Virus record (IMG/VR): IMGVR_UViG_3300006802_000051
Span: 1-34,929 of that record
Length of the DNA: 34,929 nt
DNA from: a virus
Strand: one strand, 5' to 3'
Made by a program: the position numbers and the translations under genes. The notes below the pieces were generated by a model, which did no database searches, was not told the origin of the DNA, and worked only from the letters and a program-made list of their open reading frames with translations. This document shows positions 29,375-34,929 of the stretch, one piece after another; position 1 is the first letter of the stretch; every line of letters begins with the position of its first letter.

Positions 29375-29542
29375 ATGACTGAACAAGAATTAATGGATAT
29401 GAAGTTGCATGAGGGTATTAATATTTATCCTGAATGCGTTCTCGGAAACGAAACATATGTACAGCGAGTATTAGGTGGGTGGATATATCGGGATTTTAGC
29501 CTTGGCACATCTACATTCGTACCAGAGCCTAAAAAGGATTGA
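29375..29542 (+). CDS. Small soluble protein (55 aa)
   Basis: A strong ribosome site, AAAGGAG, lies seven bases before ATG 29375. The protein begins MTEQELMDMKLHEGINIYPE and has a strand-rich centre (YVQRVLGGWIYRDF). No family is recognised. The intervening 29311-29374 holds only a 16-codon frame without a ribosome site. Confidence 0.5.
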   Translation: MTEQELMDMKLHEGINIYPECVLGNETYVQRVLGGWIYRDFSLGTSTFVPEPKKD

Positions 29543-29544
29543 TT

Positions 29545-29718
29545 ATGGCAAGAGTCCATTTAAAAGATAAATACTATCCCGAGCGTATTTGGCAGTGTAA
29601 AGGGATACGTCAGCCTCATATGATTATAGGTAAGAAGATTTATATTAATGAGGATTATGAGGTTTTATCTTTGTTATTCAGATATATAAAGCGGTCACAA
29701 TCTGTGACCACTTGGTAA
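29545..29718 (+). CDS. Small basic protein (57 aa)
   Basis: ATG 29545 comes two bases after the preceding stop, with GGATTGATT upstream. The chain is basic and aromatic (YYPERIWQCKGIRQPHMIIG, then KKIYINEDYEV). It could bind nucleic acid. Its last codons contain a 17-bp inverted repeat that may be a regulatory site. Function unknown. Confidence 0.45.
   Translation: MARVHLKDKYYPERIWQCKGIRQPHMIIGKKIYINEDYEVLSLLFRYIKRSQSVTTW
29693..29709. promoter_or_regulatory. 17-bp inverted repeat GGTCACA-ATC-TGTGACC
   Basis: Perfect 7-bp arms with a 3-bp centre lie at the end of the 57-aa gene, about 50 bases before the next start. The geometry equals that of the operator at 26319-26335, but the sequence differs. 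It could be an operator for another dimeric HTH protein or an mRNA hairpin. No U-tract follows. Confidence 0.35.
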
Positions 29719-29757
29719 TGTAAAAGAAACGCAATATTTTTAACATGAGGAGCAAAA

Positions 29758-30048
29758 ATGACAAAATTAAGAGATTTAGACTTTCAATATATTCAGAACA
29801 CAGAAAGCCATTTTATAATAATTAAAGATGCATTAGATATAATAGAAAGGCAACAATTAACAATTAGTAACTATGAAGCATTAATGGCTAACATATTAAT
29901 ATCAGATAACTACCAAACAGCAGAATTATGGGAAGAGATTTTAAATACATTATATGGCGTAGACAAAACAGAATCTGTAGAAAATTTCGCAAAAAAAGTG
30001 GTTGAATTGATATTAAAAGACCAAAGTATAAAAAATAAGACTAAATAA
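29758..30048 (+). CDS. Helical protein ending the rightward block (96 aa)
   Basis: ATG 29758 follows GAGGAGC. The protein is helical (HFIIIKDALDIIERQQLTIS, ENFAKKVVELILKDQ). Its 3' end overlaps the oppositely oriented VRR-NUC gene by eight bases, so no terminator can separate the converging operons. Function unknown. Confidence 0.5.
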   Translation: MTKLRDLDFQYIQNTESHFIIIKDALDIIERQQLTISNYEALMANILISDNYQTAELWEEILNTLYGVDKTESVENFAKKVVELILKDQSIKNKTK

Positions 30049-30427
30049 CAATACCCTGCTTTTGCATCTGCTCAGTAACTATTTTAAACCATTTATCGCT
30101 GTCAAAATTAAATATCTCTTTCCAATCTTCAGGCTGGCGGGCTTCAATAAATATCCCGCCACGCTTTAATATACCATATCCGAATAACAACTGTTGTTCC
30201 GTCATTTTATTTTTACCAACCTTACACTCAATACCAACAAAACGTCCATGTGGTGCAATCAAGCCTATAATATCGCTAATACCTTGGAAGCCAAATCTTA
30301 CAAAGTATTCACCGCCGCCTTTCTTTTTGAACTTTGCACCGCCTGTATTTTGTCGCCATGCCATAACGTCGTTAGCATGATATTGCAATTGTCTTTCTAT
30401 TGATTTTACTAAGTCGGTTTCTTTCAT
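30041..30427 (-). CDS. VRR-NUC family nuclease (128 aa)
   Basis: The PD-(D/E)xK core of the VRR-NUC fold is clear: GFQGISDIIGL with D52, then GIECKVG with E67 and K69, and Q79 in the following helix. These stand-alone domains act as structure-specific nucleases, with a proposed role in resolving branched DNA before packaging. The N-terminal part (MAWRQNTGGAKFKKKGGGEY) is also typical. No ribosome site is visible before ATG 30427; a TATAAT lies about 20 bases upstream, so the message could be nearly leaderless. It is the last gene of the lysis operon. Confidence 0.8.
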   Translation of the reverse strand: MKETDLVKSIERQLQYHANDVMAWRQNTGGAKFKKKGGGEYFVRFGFQGISDIIGLIAPHGRFVGIECKVGKNKMTEQQLLFGYGILKRGGIFIEARQPEDWKEIFNFDSDKWFKIVTEQMQKQGIVI

Positions 30428-30455
30428 GTTGACAAATCTATATAATCAATTATAG

Positions 30456-30878
30456 CTATTTTGCTTTACCTGCTAACTTATCCACAGTTCTTAAAGTCGC
30501 CATACCAAGCATAGCTAGAACCAATTCTAATAATCCATCTGCATTAGTAGGGTATTGTTGTATAGCACTAGCCTCTAACGATAATTTAGCCCATATATAA
30601 GATGCTATTATGTATTGTGGTATATAATATATCCCTAACGATAAACCAGCAATCCAACCAATAAAAGGTCGCCACCCTGCTACAAATACCGTTCTATGTT
30701 GAGCCTCTAACTTGTTTAATTCTACCTGTAATTCAAGGGGGTGCTGTCTTAATTTCTCAATAACCGCCTTTGCTTGCAACTTTTCCTCATCACTAGTAAA
30801 CAGCTTATCGAGCGTATTGCCTATAGCATCAATTGGTTGTGCAATATTCCCACCAACTAAATTTGATAACCAGCCCAT
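30456..30878 (-). CDS. Holin, 3TM (gene-transfer-agent) type (140 aa)
   Basis: The N-terminus MGWLSNLVGGNIAQPIDAIG, the helical charged part LQVELNKLEAQHRT, and hydrophobic segments at residues 68-96 (FVAGWRPFIGWIAGLSLGIY, YIPQYIIAS) and 117-132 (LELVLAMLGMATLRTVDK) match the Holin_3TM family. This family is frequent in alphaproteobacterial phages and gene-transfer agents. It makes the inner-membrane holes that let the endolysin out. GAGGGGG lies just before ATG. It is directly downstream of the endolysin gene. Confidence 0.75.
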   Translation of the reverse strand: MGWLSNLVGGNIAQPIDAIGNTLDKLFTSDEEKLQAKAVIEKLRQHPLELQVELNKLEAQHRTVFVAGWRPFIGWIAGLSLGIYYIPQYIIASYIWAKLSLEASAIQQYPTNADGLLELVLAMLGMATLRTVDKLAGKAK

Positions 30879-30879
30879 A

Positions 30880-31251
30880 CTACCCCCTCACCAACTCAAA
30901 GTGTGGGGCATCATAAAAACTTTTAAAATCACCACCCCAACGTATATTTATACCCATACCAATTGCAAGCCCTTTTACGAATGAAGCAAATACTTCAAAC
31001 CGTTGTTTATCATTCCAATCTATAGGATATGGCACTACATCAATCGCCTTTGATGGGTAACTATTATGTTTGCTTTTTGGATATTTAGCTTTTGTTTTTC
31101 CTTGGCGAAACAACTGGTCTTGACGCTCTTGGTTTCTATGCCCCTCTAATACAGTACAATCAACATGCTTGATAACTTCGTTAAATAATTGTTGCAATTT
31201 TACATCAGTGGTTAATAATTTTGATTTTGATGCGTTACTAAAATTAGGCAT
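30880..31251 (-). CDS. Endolysin, peptidase M15 family (123 aa)
   Basis: The zinc site of M15 peptidases is visible: KHNSYPSKAID supplies H62 and D71, and DAPHFEL supplies H117. The substrate-binding text VLEGHRNQERQDQLFRQGKT (residues 34-53) is also typical. The enzyme cleaves peptide cross-links of peptidoglycan (L-Ala-D-Glu or D-Ala-D-Ala type; the exact bond cannot be told). No signal peptide is present, so it depends on the holin downstream. Its length is normal for single-domain endolysins of Gram-negative phages. Confidence 0.85.
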   Translation of the reverse strand: MPNFSNASKSKLLTTDVKLQQLFNEVIKHVDCTVLEGHRNQERQDQLFRQGKTKAKYPKSKHNSYPSKAIDVVPYPIDWNDKQRFEVFASFVKGLAIGMGINIRWGGDFKSFYDAPHFELVRG

Positions 31252-31260
31252 AACAACCTC

Positions 31261-31629
31261 TTAATTTAATATTTTCTGCACTATAAGTGGGGCTTCTTTA
31301 ATTATCAATGTAATTAAACTACCAATACCACCAGATATAATAATAATACGTTGAGTAAATTTACTTTGAGCGTCTACTTTAGCATCTATATTATCGATTT
31401 TGTCTTGTTGTGATTTATTGATTACGTTTTGTGTTTCTTTGTGTTTTTCTAATTTAAAATCTGAATCTTTAAACTTATTAATAATACTTTCTTTTAACTC
31501 TTCAATTGATTTATTTGTATTCTTTTGTGTTTCCTCGTGACGTGCCTGTTTAATGCGTATATCTGTCACAATCTCACTCACACCGTTGAGAGCCTCCCTA
31601 ATCTCTTTCATTGCGTCCTCTATAGACAT
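31261..31629 (-). CDS. XhlA-like coiled-coil membrane protein (122 aa)
   Basis: Residues 1-90 are helical and charged with coiled-coil character (HEETQKNTNKSIEELKESII, NKSQQDKIDNIDAKVD). Residues 92-108 are one hydrophobic helix (RIIIISGGIGSLITLII). This arrangement and the position before the endolysin and holin resemble haemolysin XhlA-type lysis accessories. It could help lysis timing, or act as a spanin-like linker. GAGGATAATT precedes ATG. Confidence in the lysis role is moderate. Confidence 0.5.
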   Translation of the reverse strand: MSIEDAMKEIREALNGVSEIVTDIRIKQARHEETQKNTNKSIEELKESIINKFKDSDFKLEKHKETQNVINKSQQDKIDNIDAKVDAQSKFTQRIIIISGGIGSLITLIIKEAPLIVQKILN

Positions 31630-31656
31630 AATTATCCTCAGTGGGGTTATCTCTTA

Positions 31657-31662
31657 ATTATA
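31657..31662 (-). promoter_or_regulatory. Possible -10 box for the lysis genes
   Basis: A leftward TATAAT stands in the 76-bp gap before the lysis cluster. No good -35 is present at 16-18 bases. The gap is the longest in this part of the late region, so a separate lysis promoter is plausible but weakly supported. Confidence 0.3.
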
Positions 31663-31705
31663 CAACAATTACAACTTGAAATATACACTTTTTCAACCGC
31701 CACAA

Positions 31706-32329
31706 CTACACAGAAACAAACTCTACAATATTAACATATTCAGTTCTACCATGTGTATTAGCACTACCGTCTATTCTTGTATCTATTTGTGCTTCCGTAG
31801 AGCTGTTAAAAGAAAAATTAAATCCTGTTGGCATCGCTGTTGAAGAACCATTACTTTGAGCTGCTGTTGACATTCTACCGTAAGAAATAGGGAATGAATA
31901 ATTAGTATCAACAGATGAAATAGTGTCTGTAATACTATCTGCAGTTCCACCTAAAGGAACAGTAAATGTAGCTATTTGTTGTGATAAAATTATATTATCC
32001 TCAAATTCAATAACAAAAAAATCAACATTACCTATTGTATCATAAGGTGGAGTTGCAGAAGCTGTATCACGTGTTAAAGTTATTTCAGTTGTGCTAGTTA
32101 ATTCCCATTTAGTGGCGTTATATTGGTAACTTGACGAAGCTTTAAATAAATTATGAAAACCTAAAATAAGGGTATTATCTTCATTTACTGCATTAGAAAG
32201 CGTTACTGTTCCTGTTGTGTTACCAGATGTAATTGTACCACTAGTAATTTCAAAATTCTTAATATTACCACCTTTAATATTGAGAATGTTTTGCAATCCT
32301 ATATTAAGTGCATTTCTACCAATAAACAT
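31706..32329 (-). CDS. Beta-rich surface or fibre-tip protein (207 aa)
   Basis: The chain starts MFIGRNALNIGLQNILNIKG, is Ser/Thr/Asn-rich and strand-forming throughout, and ends FDTRIDGS-like text around DTRIDGSANTHGRTEYVNIV. It is the third of three surface-type genes between the ejection protein and the lysis cluster. The ATG shares one base with the preceding stop (TAATG). A distal fibre or receptor-binding protein is likely from its place. No known fold can be named. Confidence 0.45.
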   Translation of the reverse strand: MFIGRNALNIGLQNILNIKGGNIKNFEITSGTITSGNTTGTVTLSNAVNEDNTLILGFHNLFKASSSYQYNATKWELTSTTEITLTRDTASATPPYDTIGNVDFFVIEFEDNIILSQQIATFTVPLGGTADSITDTISSVDTNYSFPISYGRMSTAAQSNGSSTAMPTGFNFSFNSSTEAQIDTRIDGSANTHGRTEYVNIVEFVSV

Positions 32330-32688
32330 TACGATACCCTATTTACATCACCGCTAATTTTTACCACATTTGCAACACTTGCGAATGCTTTTACAACCAA
32401 GCTATTAGTTAATGGTTTATTGATAACAATCATTCTATCGCCATCACCGTCAATACCTACTTTCGGCAATGTAATCTCTATAATATCGTCAGGGTCGGTA
32501 GTACCACCCCATTCAATAGTTAATAAAACACTCGCACTGTGTGCATTATTAGCAAACAAAGTAATAAAATCATTTGCTGATGCATCTGCTGTGTGGATAG
32601 TAACCGCACCAGCAGTATTTGTGCCAGTGACCTTAATTTGTCTGCCATTCGTTGAGCCGCTTAATAATTCTTTAGTAACACCCGCCAT
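32329..32688 (-). CDS. Small beta-sandwich-like virion protein (119 aa)
   Basis: The sequence MAGVTKELLSGSTNGRQIKV and SVLLTIEWGGTTDPDDIIEI is a strand-rich pattern common in small virion proteins of A/T-rich phages. It may form a trimeric collar or fibre element together with its neighbours. It lies 10 bases after the 192-aa fibre gene. Function is assigned only by context. Confidence 0.45.
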   Translation of the reverse strand: MAGVTKELLSGSTNGRQIKVTGTNTAGAVTIHTADASANDFITLFANNAHSASVLLTIEWGGTTDPDDIIEITLPKVGIDGDGDRMIVINKPLTNSLVVKAFASVANVVKISGDVNRVS

Positions 32689-32698
32689 AATACATACC

Positions 32699-33277
32699 TT
32701 ATGATAAAATTTCCATATTTAATAATATATTTAATGAATTATATTCATCGTTTAAGTTAGATAATATTTGAAAATTAGTGCCATCGTACACAATTTTCAC
32801 AATTTGCCCTGAATCAATCTCACCACCAACTAAATTACGTCCTGCATACTGTAGTGTTTTAGCACCCAATCCGCTAACGTTAATTGTAGCACTCCCAGTA
32901 TTTGCAAAGTTAGCATTAAATACAAATTCCTGTCCCGCTGCATAAGCTGTAATTGCAGGACTTAAAGCTAACACATACGCATTACTTGAACCTGTGGATG
33001 TAAAATAAACACCACCATTATCTTGGTATTGCCCCATTGTTAGATATTCATTTCTAGCTGTAGCATTACCGACATTAGTATGGTTATATGTTGCCATTGG
33101 TAACGCCGCAGTAGGTGCGTTCTGACCGTCTAATGTTCTACAGTTATTTAACCCACCAACAATATCAACGCCCGTTACTTGCTCCACCCTAGCTGCCGTA
33201 ATAGGAATACTATTTGCTTTATCATCTTCCCAGTTATATGTAACTGTGAAATTACCTACTCCGTCCCAACCTGCCAT
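32699..33277 (-). CDS. Tail fibre protein (192 aa)
   Basis: The central region (AYAAGQEFVFNANFANTGSA followed by TINVSGLGAKTLQYA) is a well-known tail-fibre module, and it leads to IVKIVYDGTNFQILS near the C-terminus. The N-terminal 60 residues (MAGWDGVGNFTVTYNWEDDK) resemble domains that attach fibres to the tail. GAGGTAAGC precedes ATG. It is shorter than most fibres, so receptor binding may rest on the two following proteins. Confidence 0.65.
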   Translation of the reverse strand: MAGWDGVGNFTVTYNWEDDKANSIPITAARVEQVTGVDIVGGLNNCRTLDGQNAPTAALPMATYNHTNVGNATARNEYLTMGQYQDNGGVYFTSTGSSNAYVLALSPAITAYAAGQEFVFNANFANTGSATINVSGLGAKTLQYAGRNLVGGEIDSGQIVKIVYDGTNFQILSNLNDEYNSLNILLNMEILS

Positions 33278-33285
33278 TGCTTACC

Positions 33286-33393
33286 TCAAAAAAATAAAAA
33301 CTTTAAAACTGCTAAGGGCAACAATATATATATTGATAATCTTAATAAGATAACTGCCCATAAAATCGAACCAAAAAACCACTCTCTAATCAT
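33286..33393 (-). CDS. Tiny membrane protein (35 aa)
   Basis: ATG 33393 overlaps the ejection gene stop (ATGA). After MIREWFFG nearly all residues are hydrophobic (SILWAVILLRLSIYILLPLA), ending KFLFF. This is a single or double membrane helix. The tight overlap supports translation. It may assist DNA entry or lysis; the role is unknown. Confidence 0.45.
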   Translation of the reverse strand: MIREWFFGSILWAVILLRLSIYILLPLAVLKFLFF

Positions 33394-34929
33394 AGTAAAT
33401 CCTGCATATCATCTGCTATTTCTTTTTTAATCATTTTTTGTAAAGAATTTTTCTCACCTTTAATTAATCTGTCTAAGAAAATCTTTCCTTTTTTGTTATC
33501 TAATAATATATTAGCGATAACTTTTGCATTTTTTTCGTTAATACCAATATACTTATTTGTCAGAGAGTTAGCAAGTGCATCAATTGCATGGCGTGTTATT
33601 TCTAATTTTCCACCCCTAGCAGCCTCAACCACTGTATCTGCAAATAGACCGTCATCTATTTGGTTGTAGTCTGTCCTTGAACCGCCCAATATGTTAAATT
33701 TAGTTTCGTTAAAATTAATTTCGTCGTTCATTTTTTTTGCGAATTGATCGTAGTTTTTACCTAAAACTAATTTTAACTGCTTTTGTTGCAGTAATTTACC
33801 AAATATCTTTTTCGCCTCATTTGCAGATTGTGCAGTATTATACACTTGATGTTCAAGGCTTTTTCTTACACCTATATTAAATGCGTCTAATTGTGCTGGT
33901 GTTAAGTCTTTTATTGTTTGTTTTAATTCAGGTATGCCAAGTTTATGATAAGTAGCTCCTAACTCTTGTGCATTTTGTAGTTCAGCAAAACCACCAAATG
34001 TTTTACGGGCTTTACTATATGTTGGTGAAACTTCATCTAATACATTAGTTAAATTACGCCTTGTATCCCCTACTAATCTAGCAGCGTTATTATATCCATT
34101 TCTAATTAGATTACTTTCTTTGTCAAATAAAGCCTGCTTTACTTTATCTAAAGCCTCCAGTGAATTAGGCTTCATTTCTTGCGTTAAACCTAAATACTTT
34201 TGTGCATAATTATAAGCCTCAACAACATTTGTGTCTTTTGTAAATTGTTCCAATCTATCATCTACAATATCAGCACCCTCCTCATAAGCTTTCTTATATA
34301 AAGGTGCAGACATTTCAGCACGTAATTTAGCAATATCATCTATATTTTGATAGTAATCATCAACTTTTGAAACACTACTATTAATAGTTTTTAAAACCCT
34401 ATCAGAAGTCGCATTTGCTCTATTCTCTAGTACATCATGCACTAAATTTCTAGCACCACCCGAAGCCTTACCCACTTTACGAGTCAGCCCCCTTATTTCA
34501 TCACCCGCAATATCTGCAAGTGTAATATCAGTATTGCTTTCTAGTTGCTTTTGCAATTGCCCTAAATCACGCCCCTTTAAACGTTTGCTAATAATTTTTA
34601 CAGGGTCGCCACCTAACGCTTTATCAGTTAACGCTTTAAAATCAAATAGTTTTGCGTCTAATTGTTCTGCTGCCTGTTTAGCGTTCATATTAGTAACAGT
34701 TTTGTTAATAAATGGCACTTGCATAACTTGCGTTTTTGCCTTCTCAATTGCAATAGGTGTATATTTACCAATACCCTTAACTACAACAGGAAGTGAAGCC
34801 CCTAACGCACCACCACCTAATCCACCAGTAATAAATTGGCTTTGCCTTTTCTCTAGTGATTGTTCTGGTGTTAAATTTTCTTCTAAAGGGGTTTCCAGTG
34901 CATTAAATCCAGCCCCAAAAAGAGTACCA
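33390..34929 (-). CDS. Large ejection (internal virion) protein, C-terminal part; starts at 713 across the junction
   Basis: The frame is open through the end of the window and joins the start at 713 on the circle, giving 709 residues; bases 34807-34929 duplicate 1-123. This part is long, helical and basic: LRAEMSAPLYKKAYEEGADI, YNYAQKYLGLTQEMKPNSLE, RKTFGGFAELQNAQELGATY. Such text is typical of the largest ejection protein of P22-like and related podoviruses (gp16 position). It would form part of the channel for DNA entry. No catalytic motif is seen. The stop overlaps the tiny membrane gene by four bases. Confidence 0.7.
   Translation of the reverse strand, partial: GTLFGAGFNALETPLEENLTPEQSLEKRQSQFITGGLGGGALGASLPVVVKGIGKYTPIAIEKAKTQVMQVPFINKTVTNMNAKQAAEQLDAKLFDFKALTDKALGGDPVKIISKRLKGRDLGQLQKQLESNTDITLADIAGDEIRGLTRKVGKASGGARNLVHDVLENRANATSDRVLKTINSSVSKVDDYYQNIDDIAKLRAEMSAPLYKKAYEEGADIVDDRLEQFTKDTNVVEAYNYAQKYLGLTQEMKPNSLEALDKVKQALFDKESNLIRNGYNNAARLVGDTRRNLTNVLDEVSPTYSKARKTFGGFAELQNAQELGATYHKLGIPELKQTIKDLTPAQLDAFNIGVRKSLEHQVYNTAQSANEAKKIFGKLLQQKQLKLVLGKNYDQFAKKMNDEINFNETKFNILGGSRTDYNQIDDGLFADTVVEAARGGKLEITRHAIDALANSLTNKYIGINEKNAKVIANILLDNKKGKIFLDRLIKGEKNSLQKMIKKEIADDMQDLL
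34807..34929. repeat. Terminal direct repeat, right copy (circular closure)
   Basis: Exact copy of bases 1-123. The reading frame of the large ejection protein is conserved through both copies, so joining base 34806 to base 1 rebuilds one gene. Confidence 0.95.

Overview
The window is one complete, circularly closed phage genome of about 34.8 kb. The first 123 bases are repeated exactly at the end, and one long leftward gene runs unbroken across the junction, so the unique circle is 34,806 bp. The DNA is A+T-rich (roughly two thirds by eye), genes are packed with TAATG and ATGA stop/start overlaps, and virion genes follow the order of a P22-type short-tailed (podovirus-like) phage. A GapR (DUF2312) protein, an XRE regulator of a type common in Alphaproteobacteria and a 3TM (gene-transfer-agent-type) holin point to an alphaproteobacterial host. 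No integrase or tail tape measure is visible.

Layout. Leftward late block (about 16.0 kb down to 1, continuing from 34.8 to 30.0 kb): small and large terminase, a 565-aa spike-like protein, two virion proteins, portal, scaffold, major capsid protein, decoration-like protein, adaptor, propeller-like stabilisation protein, a GNAT-like protein, three ejection proteins (the second is frameshifted), a tiny membrane protein, three fibre/surface proteins, then lysis (XhlA-like protein, M15 endolysin, 3TM holin) and a VRR-NUC nuclease. Leftward middle block (22.2-16.1 kb): three XRE regulators, one with a C-terminal membrane anchor and one with two helix-turn-helix domains, a MazG-like pyrophosphohydrolase, and many small proteins. 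Replication block (23.9-22.4 kb): an O-like initiator carrying four 11-bp iterons beside an AT-rich stretch, and a likely helicase loader. Recombination block (26.3-24.3 kb): a very acidic protein, a YqaJ exonuclease, its usual neighbour and two small proteins. Rightward block (26.4-30.0 kb): an HTH regulator, small proteins, GapR, tRNA-Trp and a secreted Asn-rich protein.

The most unusual part is the 395-bp non-coding island at 23866-24261. On the rightward strand, opposite to all nearby genes, it holds two tandem small-RNA units with good sigma70-type promoters. The first ends in a canonical intrinsic terminator. The second is closed by a 10-bp stem and shows in its loop an anti-Shine-Dalgarno sequence. 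That sequence is complementary to a 5'-leader module (UCGGCAAC, seven A-rich bases, AGGAAAU) found at the predicted 5' ends of three phage transcripts: the membrane-anchored regulator (22173), the recombination operon (26259) and the rightward operon (26696). I infer a phage-encoded antisense RNA that coordinates these three operons at translation. This is a sequence-based hypothesis.

Control appears to centre on two divergent promoter regions. At 26294-26360 both -35 boxes lie in the two arms of one 17-bp palindrome. At 23967-24032 a dyad spans the replication promoter and the first sRNA promoter.
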